5,936 bases of DNA, from NCBI GenBank assembly GCA_903879975.1, contig CAIRNL010000035.1, forward strand, positions 1 to 5,936. The letters are read 5' to 3'. This document shows, piece by piece, positions 1-5,013 of the stretch (the stretch's first letter is position 1; the number at the start of each line of letters is the position of its first letter). The notes under the pieces were generated by a model. The model had not been told where the DNA came from. It did no database searches and saw nothing but the letters and a program-made list of their open reading frames with translations. The position numbers and the translations under genes were made by a program. Source of the stretch: an uncultured Chloroflexota bacterium. Its GTDB lineage: Bacteria; Chloroflexota; Anaerolineae; Caldilineales; Caldilineaceae.

Positions 1-234
1 CACATACAGATAGTGCGTCTCTGTCGTCCCCTGCACAGTGTAGAGCAGGTCGGACTCGCTCTCCTGCAAGGTTTGGTCGACGAAGCTGGTCTCTTCCAGA
101 GCCAGGCTCGACCAGTCAAACCGTTCAACCAGGGCGGGCGGCAGGTGGGGACGCAGAAAAGTGGCTGCTTCGTAGGGGTCTGCGAAGACGGAGCGAAAAA
201 GTCTGTCGTGGGGTCGTTTCGTATCACCGCCCAT
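1..234 (-). CDS. Rpn/YhgA-like PD-(D/E)XK nuclease family protein, N-terminal part (cut by window edge)
   Basis: Reading the minus strand from ATG at 234 gives 78 codons open to the window edge. The protein shows the N-terminal pattern of the Rpn (recombination-promoting nuclease, formerly 'transposase_31/YhgA-like') family. This comprises HDRLFRSVF at residues 9-17, FLRPHLPPALV at 26-36, SFVDQTLQ at 50-57 and ESDLLYTV at 60-67, then YLYV where the next core strand begins. In this family D62 of the SDLLY motif is the first catalytic acidic residue of the PD-(D/E)XK fold; the later E-x-Q/K part lies outside the window. An in-frame TAG at 240-238 sits just upstream, so 234 is the earliest ATG. 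The ribosome site is weak (AGGG-like, about 8 nt upstream). E. coli members cut DNA and promote RecA-independent recombination in assays, but the native role of solo copies is unclear. The gene is divergent from the sugar operon and probably unrelated to it. Confidence 0.8.
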   Translation of the reverse strand, partial: MGGDTKRPHDRLFRSVFADPYEAATFLRPHLPPALVERFDWSSLALEETSFVDQTLQESESDLLYTVQGTTETHYLYV

Positions 235-306
235 TGGCTACCCTGAGCTTGCTCCTCACCTACACCAGTAAATCTACTGTAGCACAAAAAAGCTGTTCTG
301 GGAATA

Positions 307-345
307 CACCCCCAACCCAAAGGGGTGCAGGTCAAGTTGGGGGTG
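307..345. repeat. Perfect 10-bp inverted repeat, 19-nt spacer
   Basis: CACCCCCAAC at 307-316 is the exact reverse complement of GTTGGGGGTG at 336-345. An alternative shorter pairing uses CACCCC (307-312) with GGGGTG (322-327), so two competing folds are possible. The repeat lies about 75 bases upstream of the leftward start codon and about 150 bases upstream of the rightward promoter. It could be a regulator site with widely spaced half-sites or a hairpin in the leader of the leftward gene. There is no T-tract next to it in either direction, so it is not an ordinary intrinsic terminator. Confidence 0.6.
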
Positions 346-498
346 AAGTAGACCCTCAAATTTGGGCTCATGGCGGGGAGAGCTTTTCGGCACTGTTCCA
401 CAGCGGGTCAAAGCGTCCGCTCGGCACGGCAATATCAGCAAACCCCTCCCTTGCAAAACGCAATCCCTTATGCCCTCATTTCGGCGAAAAATTCGCTA

Positions 499-527
499 TT
501 GACAAAATATACCAACTGGTATACTGT
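499..527 (+). promoter_or_regulatory. Predicted sigma70-type promoter of the FAH/transporter operon
   Basis: A perfect -35 hexamer TTGACA (499-504) is followed by a 17-bp spacer and TACTGT (522-527), which matches four of six bases of TATAAT. Transcription would begin near 534, leaving a leader of about 139 nt before the FAH start codon at 673. The element sits in the only marked AT-rich patch of the region and points toward the operon. Palindromic operator-like sequences overlap its spacer and -10 box, which fits repression by steric blocking. Confidence 0.65.
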
Positions 528-534
528 ATACAAG
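508..534. promoter_or_regulatory. Overlapping palindromic operators, GntR/FadR-like
   Basis: Two palindromes share a half-site. The first is TATACCA (508-514) and TGGTATA (517-523) around a 2-base centre, with perfect arms. The second is the 19-base CTGGTATACTGTATACAAG (516-534), centred on T525, with eight of nine base pairs matching. TATAC thus occurs three times, at 508-512, 520-524 and 527-531. Known operators of FadR-subfamily GntR regulators of sugar acid pathways, such as the UxuR/ExuR sites built on TTGGTATACCAA, have similar cores; this resemblance suggests the family but does not prove it. The sites cover the spacer, -10 box and expected start point, so binding should repress. No regulator gene is in the window. 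Confidence 0.55.
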
Positions 535-546
535 ACTTTGGGCGGC

Positions 547-617
547 AGATTGAACGGGCAGTTTGATCTCTGTCGCTTGTCGTGAAGGGCTGGCAACGCT
601 CAGTGCTCCAGGCGTTG
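547..617 (+). other. Possible paired hairpins in the operon leader RNA
   Basis: Two modest stems follow the expected start point. The first pairs 547-555 (AGATTGAAC) with 561-569 (GTTTGATCT), 9 bp including two G-U pairs, around the loop GGGCA. The second pairs 594-600 with 611-617 (CAACGCT/GGCGTTG), 7 bp with one G-U pair and a 10-base loop. Neither is followed by a T-tract. They might protect the 5' end of the message or be chance pairings; I see no known riboswitch pattern. Confidence 0.25.
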
Positions 618-672
618 ACCGAGCTGCACGATGTCTGTGATCTCCTTTTACAAAACGTTATGAGGAATACCA

Positions 673-1548
673 ATGCGGTTGGTTACATTTGCCCAGTCAG
701 AAGGGCGGCGTCTGGGCGCCCTGAAAATGGTCGATGGACAGAGCCAGGTGTACGATCTCAACCAGCTGGAGCCGCGCCTGCCCAGCGATATGATCGACTT
801 TCTGGAAGGCGGGCAGCCGCTGCTTGCCCTGGCAGAACAAACCTTGGCAGCTGCCAGCCCGGCGCAAGGCATCGCTGTCGACTCGGTCAAGTTGGCCGCG
901 CCGATTCCCCGGCCTGGCAAGATCATCTGTATCGGCCAGAACTACCTCGCCCACGCCGAGGAATCCAACGCGTCTGCACCGCCCTTCCCGATCGTCTTTG
1001 CCAAATTCGCCAATACAGTGATCGGGCCGGGCGATCCGATCGTGCTTCCGCAGGCAGTCGAGAAACCGGACTATGAGGGCGAGCTGGCGGTGGTCATCGG
1101 CCGCCGGGGCCGCAACATTCCTGAATCGGAGGCACTCGATTTTGTAGCGGGCTACATGCCGCTGAACGATGTCAGCGCACGCGATTGGCAGAACCGGACC
1201 AGCCAGTGGGTGCTCGGCAAAACGCCTGACACCTTCTGCCCGATGGGGCCGGCGCTGGTCACCGCCGATGAAATCCCCGACGTGCAGAACCTGTGGCTGC
1301 GCACCGTGATCGGGGACGAAGTGCTGCAGGAGGGTCACACGAGCCTGATGATCTTTTCGGTCGCCCACTTGATTGCGGATATGAGCCGTGTGATGACGCT
1401 GAATCCCGGGGATGTCATTGCCACGGGTACGCCAGCCGGTATCGGTGCGGCGCGCACGCCGCCGCGCTGGCTGAGACCGGGCGACGTTGTGCGCGTGGAG
1501 ATCGAGGGCATCGGCGTGTTGGAGAATGTGGTGCTTGCAGAGCAATGA
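673..1548 (+). CDS. Fumarylacetoacetate hydrolase (FAH) family enzyme, probable 2,4-diketo-3-deoxy sugar-acid hydrolase
   Basis: The 291-residue cytoplasmic protein has a short N-terminal domain (1-78) and a complete FAH catalytic domain (about 79-290). The length fits bacterial relatives of 2,4-diketo-3-deoxy-L-fuconate hydrolase. Visible landmarks are GQNYLAHAEE at 88-97 with the lid His94/Glu97 pair, FAKF at 109-112, DYEGELAVVIG at 133-143, LNDVSARDWQ at 164-173, LGKTPDTFCPMGP at 181-193 and TGTPAGIG at 251-258. Glu135, Glu137 and Asp166 are the expected divalent-metal ligands. All key residues are present, so the enzyme should be active, cleaving a C-C bond in a diketo acid to give pyruvate plus a second product. 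TGAGG at 661-665 is a well-placed ribosome site for ATG 673. It heads the operon, before a sugar importer, which favours sugar or sugar-acid catabolism over aromatic breakdown. Aromatic-pathway isomerase/decarboxylase and ureidoglycolate lyase annotations are alternatives; substrate is uncertain. Confidence 0.9.
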   Translation: MRLVTFAQSEGRRLGALKMVDGQSQVYDLNQLEPRLPSDMIDFLEGGQPLLALAEQTLAAASPAQGIAVDSVKLAAPIPRPGKIICIGQNYLAHAEESNASAPPFPIVFAKFANTVIGPGDPIVLPQAVEKPDYEGELAVVIGRRGRNIPESEALDFVAGYMPLNDVSARDWQNRTSQWVLGKTPDTFCPMGPALVTADEIPDVQNLWLRTVIGDEVLQEGHTSLMIFSVAHLIADMSRVMTLNPGDVIATGTPAGIGAARTPPRWLRPGDVVRVEIEGIGVLENVVLAEQ

Positions 1549-1624
1549 CGATTCTCACCCTACCAGCGGTCTGGCGGACGCGTGCGCTACGGTTTGCCAG
1601 TGTACAGATCAGAAGGGATAGAAC

Positions 1625-2626
1625 ATGACGACCGAAAGCCAAATTGCGCCAAAAAACGCCTACCGGCAGCCGCTCCTCAAACGTCTCCTCAATATCTCGG
1701 AACTCGGGGTGCTGGTTGCCGTCCTGATCTTCTTTGGTGCATTTGTGCTTGCCAACGGATCGATGGCCGATCCGGTCAACCTGGCGCGCATGGCGCTGCA
1801 GGGAAGTTTTCTGGGTATGGCAGCCTTTGGCATGGCCTTTCTGATGATCGCGGGGGAGATTGATTTGTCCAGCGGCGCCACTGCCGGTCTGGCTGCAGCC
1901 GTCGCTGGGCTGCTGTTGTACAACCAGGGCTGGCCCGAACTGGCGGCGTATGCTGCGGCCCTGGCGGCAGCGATGTGCGTAGGGCTGCTCAATAGCTTCA
2001 TCGTGCTCAAAATTCGTATGCCTTCCTTCATTGCCACCCTGGGCACCAATTTCCTGGTCTGGGGTCTGGCAATCTGGCTGCTCAAAGGGACATGGATCTA
2101 CGTGGGCGAGATCATTCCGCTGCTGCAGAGCACGCTCGAACCGTCACCGCTTTTCGGACTGCCCTACGCATTTCTGGTTCTGCTGGCGGTCTACCTCATC
2201 GGGGATCTGCTCATGCGGACTTCACGGCTGGGTCCCACGCTGAGTGCAGTGGGCGCCAACCCTCGCGCTGCCGCCATCGTGGGTATCAACGTGGCGCTGG
2301 TCAAGACCCTCAGTTTTGTCTTCGTCAGCTTGTGCTGTGGCATCGCCGGCCTGCTCGTCATGGGCTACGGCGGCACGACCGATGCTGCGATCGGCGAGGG
2401 CTGGTTGCTCTGGGTGGTGGCGATTGTGATCATCGGCGGTGGCAGCCTGCGCGGCGGTGTGGGCAGCATCTTGGGTGTCTTGCTGGGGGTCATGCTGATT
2501 CAGATTATCCGCATCGGGCTGGCCAATGCCGGTGTGAAGACCAATGCGCAGGGCATTGTTGTCGGGGCCATTCTGATTGGGGCTGCTGCGCTCGATGCAT
2601 TCCGGCGCAAGGCCACGCAGCAGTAA
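1625..2626 (+). CDS. Sugar ABC transporter permease, RbsC-like (CUT2), first of two
   Basis: This 333-residue integral membrane protein of the BPD_transp_2 / ribose-type permease family (RbsC, XylH, RhaP/Q, LsrC/D) forms half of the sugar channel. Hydrophobic stretches run almost throughout from residue about 28 to 323. Family landmarks are MIAGEIDLSSG at 74-84, IRMPSFIATLGTNF at 130-143, the cytoplasmic loop SAVGANPRAAAIVGIN at 207-222 that should contact the ATPase, and IIGGGSLRGGVGS at 269-281. Length is normal for the family. The start is supported by AGAAGG at 1611-1616, 8 nt before the ATG. It follows the FAH gene after 76 bases without an obvious promoter or terminator, and ends 25 bases before the second permease, so the genes look co-transcribed. 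Confidence 0.93.
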   Translation: MTTESQIAPKNAYRQPLLKRLLNISELGVLVAVLIFFGAFVLANGSMADPVNLARMALQGSFLGMAAFGMAFLMIAGEIDLSSGATAGLAAAVAGLLLYNQGWPELAAYAAALAAAMCVGLLNSFIVLKIRMPSFIATLGTNFLVWGLAIWLLKGTWIYVGEIIPLLQSTLEPSPLFGLPYAFLVLLAVYLIGDLLMRTSRLGPTLSAVGANPRAAAIVGINVALVKTLSFVFVSLCCGIAGLLVMGYGGTTDAAIGEGWLLWVVAIVIIGGGSLRGGVGSILGVLLGVMLIQIIRIGLANAGVKTNAQGIVVGAILIGAAALDAFRRKATQQ

Positions 2627-2651
2627 GCCATTCTATTGGGAGATCAACGAT

Positions 2652-3659
2652 ATGGAGCTTGCCGGTAAGCAAAGCACCACGATCTCGCTGGGTATGCGTG
2701 CAACCCGCCTGGCACGCGGCCTGCTGGCAAAGCAAGAAGCTGGCATTATCCTGGCGTCCGTCGTTCTTGTGGCGTTCTTCTATTCGCGCAACAGCGCCAT
2801 GCTCGACCCCTCTGTGATCAGTTCGATCCTGCGCACCATGGCTTTCCCGGGGTTGATTGCCATGGGTATGGTTCAGTTGATGATTGCGGGTGAGATCGAC
2901 CTCTCGACCGGTGCGATGATGAGCCTGGGCGCGGTCTTTGCGGCCAAGCTGATGCGCGACGTCGGCATGCCCGTGCCCGCCGCTGTCATCTGCTCGCTGG
3001 GTGTGGCGTTGCTCGTGGGGCTTGTGAATGGCCTGCTCACGGTCAAGGTGGGCATCCCAGCAGTGATCACCACGATTGGCACCATGTTTGCTGTACGCGG
3101 CATCAGTTATTCCTTTACCCAGGGGCTGCCCATCTACCCGCTGCCGCCCGAGGTAGGGATCGTCGGTTCATGGCGGCCGTTGGGTACCTCCTTTGCCTTC
3201 GTGTTGCTCCTGGTACTGATGGTTGTGGTGCAGATACTCTTGAGCCAGACGCGCTGGGGGTCGTCGTTGTTTGCCACAGGCAGCAACAGGCTGGCCGCCC
3301 AGGTCTGTGGCATCAACACCGACCGGGTCAAGATCATTTCCTTCATGATCACGAGCATCCTGGCAGGGCTGGCCGGAATGTTGACAATGAGCCAACTTCC
3401 TCAGACCCCGGGCGATCCGATCATCGGGCGCAATCTGGAGCTGGACATCCTTGTCGGTGTCGTCATCGGCGGTGTCAGCTTCTATGGAGGGCGCGGATCT
3501 GCCATCGGCACCTTTTTCGGCGTTCTGTTCATCCAGTTGGTGCAGAGCGGCCTGGTGATCGCTGGCTTTAATTCTTACTTGCAGACACCGGTGCTCGGCT
3601 TTCTATTGGTGATTGCTGCGGTCATTGATGTGCTCCGCAATCGCCGCAATGAAAGCTGA
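2652..3659 (+). CDS. Sugar ABC transporter permease, RbsC-like (CUT2), second of two
   Basis: This second ribose-type permease (335 residues from ATG 2652) is clearly related to its upstream neighbour but diverged. It has MIAGEIDLSTG at 77-87, VGIPAVITTIGTMFAVRG at 133-150, the coupling loop FATGSNRLAAQVCGIN at 207-222 and GGVSFYGGRGS at 273-283. Hydrophobic segments cover roughly residues 30-325. The frame is open back to an ATG at 2577 inside the preceding gene. I prefer 2652 because GGGAG at 2638-2642 lies 9 nt upstream and the 25 extra residues are not family-like. Landmark motifs fall at nearly the same residue numbers in both permeases, as expected for an ancient tandem duplication. The two most likely form a heterodimeric channel, as in RhaP/RhaQ, LsrC/LsrD or YtfT/YjfF. 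Confidence 0.92.
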   Translation: MELAGKQSTTISLGMRATRLARGLLAKQEAGIILASVVLVAFFYSRNSAMLDPSVISSILRTMAFPGLIAMGMVQLMIAGEIDLSTGAMMSLGAVFAAKLMRDVGMPVPAAVICSLGVALLVGLVNGLLTVKVGIPAVITTIGTMFAVRGISYSFTQGLPIYPLPPEVGIVGSWRPLGTSFAFVLLLVLMVVVQILLSQTRWGSSLFATGSNRLAAQVCGINTDRVKIISFMITSILAGLAGMLTMSQLPQTPGDPIIGRNLELDILVGVVIGGVSFYGGRGSAIGTFFGVLFIQLVQSGLVIAGFNSYLQTPVLGFLLVIAAVIDVLRNRRNES

Positions 3660-3708
3660 AGGGCGTGATGGCGTTGAGCCAACGTGTGCCGGCAGGGACT
3701 GCGCAGTG

Positions 3709-3738
3709 AAAGGAGGATGGATGGCAAGGAAACGATAA
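3709..3738 (+). other. Strong Shine-Dalgarno sequence with a five-codon ORF ahead of the binding-protein gene
   Basis: AAAGGAGG at 3709-3716 is the strongest ribosome-binding sequence in the window, yet it precedes no long frame. The ATG at 3721 opens only five sense codons (MARKR) before TAA at 3736-3738. An ATG at 3717 (13 codons, ending at TGA 3756-3758) is too close to the ribosome site. The element lies in the 144-base gap between the second permease and the binding protein. It could load ribosomes or protect the transcript ahead of the highly expressed binding-protein gene, or be a relic. Actual translation is speculative. Confidence 0.25.
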
Positions 3739-3803
3739 TGTGTATCGGTGTCGATTGAGGTTGGTAGAATGTCATGCGTTTCGTTCATCCTAGAGGAGGG
3801 TGT

Positions 3804-4868
3804 ATGTCTTGGAAGTTGTCGTACCGTATCCTGTTGATGGTGGCGGTGCTGGCGATGTTGGCGGGTTGTGCCGTGCAAGCCCCCGCCGCACAGGCTCCAG
3901 CTGAAGCCGAAGCCACCATTGCTCCTGCCGAGGAAGGCGGCGAGGTAACGGGCAAGTTTGTCTGGGTGCAGAACTCAGCCTGGCACCCGGTGCACCAGTA
4001 TACCCAGCAGAGTTTCCTGGAAGGCTGCAAGGAGTTGAACCTGGATTGCGAGCTTGCCACCACTGACGAGAATTCGCTGGACGCCCTGGTTGCCCTCGCC
4101 GACCAGACCGTTTCTCGGTCCGACGTCAAGGGCGTTGCCATGTGGTTCGGCGGCCTGCCTATCGCCAAGCCTATCATCGAGAAGGCCAAGGAAAATGGCA
4201 TCGTGGTGGTCCTGCCCCACTTCCCGGTACCTGAAGGCTTCTATGCCGACAATGCAGTGCAGATCGCTGCCGACACAACGGTCTATCCTGACCCTGTGGC
4301 CAAGGCCATGTGTGATGAGCTGACTGCACAGGGCATCACCGAGGGCTCTGTCGCCATTACCCAGAACAATTTCAACGCCACCGAGGACATGGTCGCCAAG
4401 GTCTTTGCCGAAGGTATGGCCAAGTACTGCCCCAGCCTCACCGTCCTGCCCGTAGAGTTGGAAGGCCCAGAACCCACTGGCGCTATCGCTGTCGCAACCT
4501 CGATCATGCAGGCTCATCCAGACCTGGTGGCTGCCCTTTCCACTACCGGTGGCGGGCCCACTACCTGGGCAGGCGCGCAGAAGGAAACCGGCCGGAAGAT
4601 CGTCGCTGCTGGCATGGATGCCACGCGCGTCAATTTGGACCTGGTCAAGAACGGCGAGATCTGGGGTCTTGTGGCGCAGCCACTCTACGAAGAAACCAAG
4701 CAGGCTGCCGACCTGCTCTACAAGATGGCCAACGGCGAGGAGGTCCCCTACTGGACCGTACTCGATGCCCCACTGGTCACCGCAGCCGACGCGGATCCCT
4801 ACTACGAGATTCTGGAGCGCCTGGAACCCCAGTTCCGCGCCGATGCCAAGAACCCGGATGCACCGTGA
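3804..4868 (+). CDS. Sugar-binding lipoprotein of the CUT2 importer (Peripla_BP_4 / type 1 binding fold)
   Basis: The 354-residue exported solute-binding protein begins with a lipoprotein signal peptide: positive residues K4 and R8, a hydrophobic core at 9-20, and the lipobox LAGC with lipidated Cys22. An Ala/Pro/Glu linker (about 23-48) tethers the globular domain, which starts at KFVWVQNS (51-58). Ribose-binding-protein-like features are the first strand and following helix (WHPVHQYTQQSFLEGCKEL, 60-78), DALVALADQTVSR (93-105), GIVVVLPHFPVP (132-143), and near the C-terminus GLVAQPLYEETKQAADLLYKM (288-308). Cys75/Cys82 and Cys170/Cys209 could form disulfides. I chose ATG 3804 over the in-frame ATG 3774 because AGGAGG (3794-3799) lies just upstream and the signal peptide is then of normal length. 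It should deliver the sugar to the two upstream permeases; the ligand is not predictable by eye. Confidence 0.9.
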   Translation: MSWKLSYRILLMVAVLAMLAGCAVQAPAAQAPAEAEATIAPAEEGGEVTGKFVWVQNSAWHPVHQYTQQSFLEGCKELNLDCELATTDENSLDALVALADQTVSRSDVKGVAMWFGGLPIAKPIIEKAKENGIVVVLPHFPVPEGFYADNAVQIAADTTVYPDPVAKAMCDELTAQGITEGSVAITQNNFNATEDMVAKVFAEGMAKYCPSLTVLPVELEGPEPTGAIAVATSIMQAHPDLVAALSTTGGGPTTWAGAQKETGRKIVAAGMDATRVNLDLVKNGEIWGLVAQPLYEETKQAADLLYKMANGEEVPYWTVLDAPLVTAADADPYYEILERLEPQFRADAKNPDAP

Positions 4869-4927
4869 TCGAACGGGGGGATGCGTCTGAGATGTCTAGC
4901 TCAGGTGCATAGATCAGAACGCAAACA

Positions 4928-4966
4928 GATTGCCTCCGGGGTGCCAGGCGCACCCTGGGGGCAATC
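4928..4966 (+). other. Strong intercistronic hairpin (17-bp stem, 5-nt loop)
   Basis: GATTGCCTCCGGGGTGC (4928-4944) pairs along its whole length with GCACCCTGGGGGCAATC (4950-4966), using 15 Watson-Crick pairs and two G-U pairs, around the loop CAGGC. It lies 59 bases after the binding-protein stop codon and 47 bases before the ATPase start codon. No T-tract follows (the next bases are CGAGCAGG), so it is unlikely to be a classical terminator. Its position matches that of hairpins that protect the 3' end of binding-protein messages and keep their level above that of the transporter subunits, as known for malE-malF. Partial termination is an alternative. Confidence 0.75.
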
Positions 4967-5013
4967 CGAGCAGGTACGACTGGACTGTCAGGGAAGAGAA
5001 GGAGTCACCCGTT

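Larger units (their letters stand above)
235..672. promoter_or_regulatory. Divergent intergenic control region
   Basis: These 438 bases separate the leftward Rpn-type gene from the rightward FAH/transporter operon. Open frames here (for example 234-566 on the plus strand) lack a ribosome site, show no protein-like composition and run across the promoter, so I regard the stretch as noncoding. It contains an inverted repeat at 307-345, small palindromes at 479-496, a promoter with overlapping operators at 499-534, and a roughly 139-nt leader with two possible hairpins. The part around 480-535 is clearly AT-rich compared with the genes. I see no convincing promoter for the leftward gene. Confidence 0.7.

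Noticed and set aside
13..246. 77-codon plus-strand frame at the left edge
   Set aside because: It is the antisense shadow of the Rpn-family gene, whose family motifs are evident on the minus strand.
234..566. 110-codon plus-strand frame in the divergent region
   Set aside because: There is no ribosome site, the start overlaps the leftward gene's start, it reads through the promoter and operators, and the residue composition is not protein-like.
615..643. Second promoter TTGACC, 17-bp spacer, TGATCT before the FAH gene
   Set aside because: The -10 is weak and the surroundings are not AT-rich. I prefer the promoter at 499-527 and mention this one only as a possible secondary start.
697..1545. 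Long open frame (282 codons) on the minus strand, antisense to the FAH gene
   Set aside because: It mirrors the codon structure of the FAH gene on the other strand, is rich in His/Arg/Asp as antisense shadows of G+C-rich genes are, and has no recognisable motif. The FAH frame has full family motifs and a ribosome site.
2092..2817. 241-codon plus-strand frame overlapping both permease genes
   Set aside because: The translation is rich in Cys, Arg and His without any domain, and it lies out of frame with two clear membrane proteins.
3381..3415. TTGACA inside the second permease gene as an internal promoter
   Set aside because: No TATAAT-like hexamer follows at 16-18 bp; the downstream bases are GACCCC.
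3734..3739. GATAAT, a good -10 hexamer upstream of the binding-protein gene
   Set aside because: The position 17 bp upstream holds the AGGAGG sequence, not a -35 box, so there is no real promoter here.
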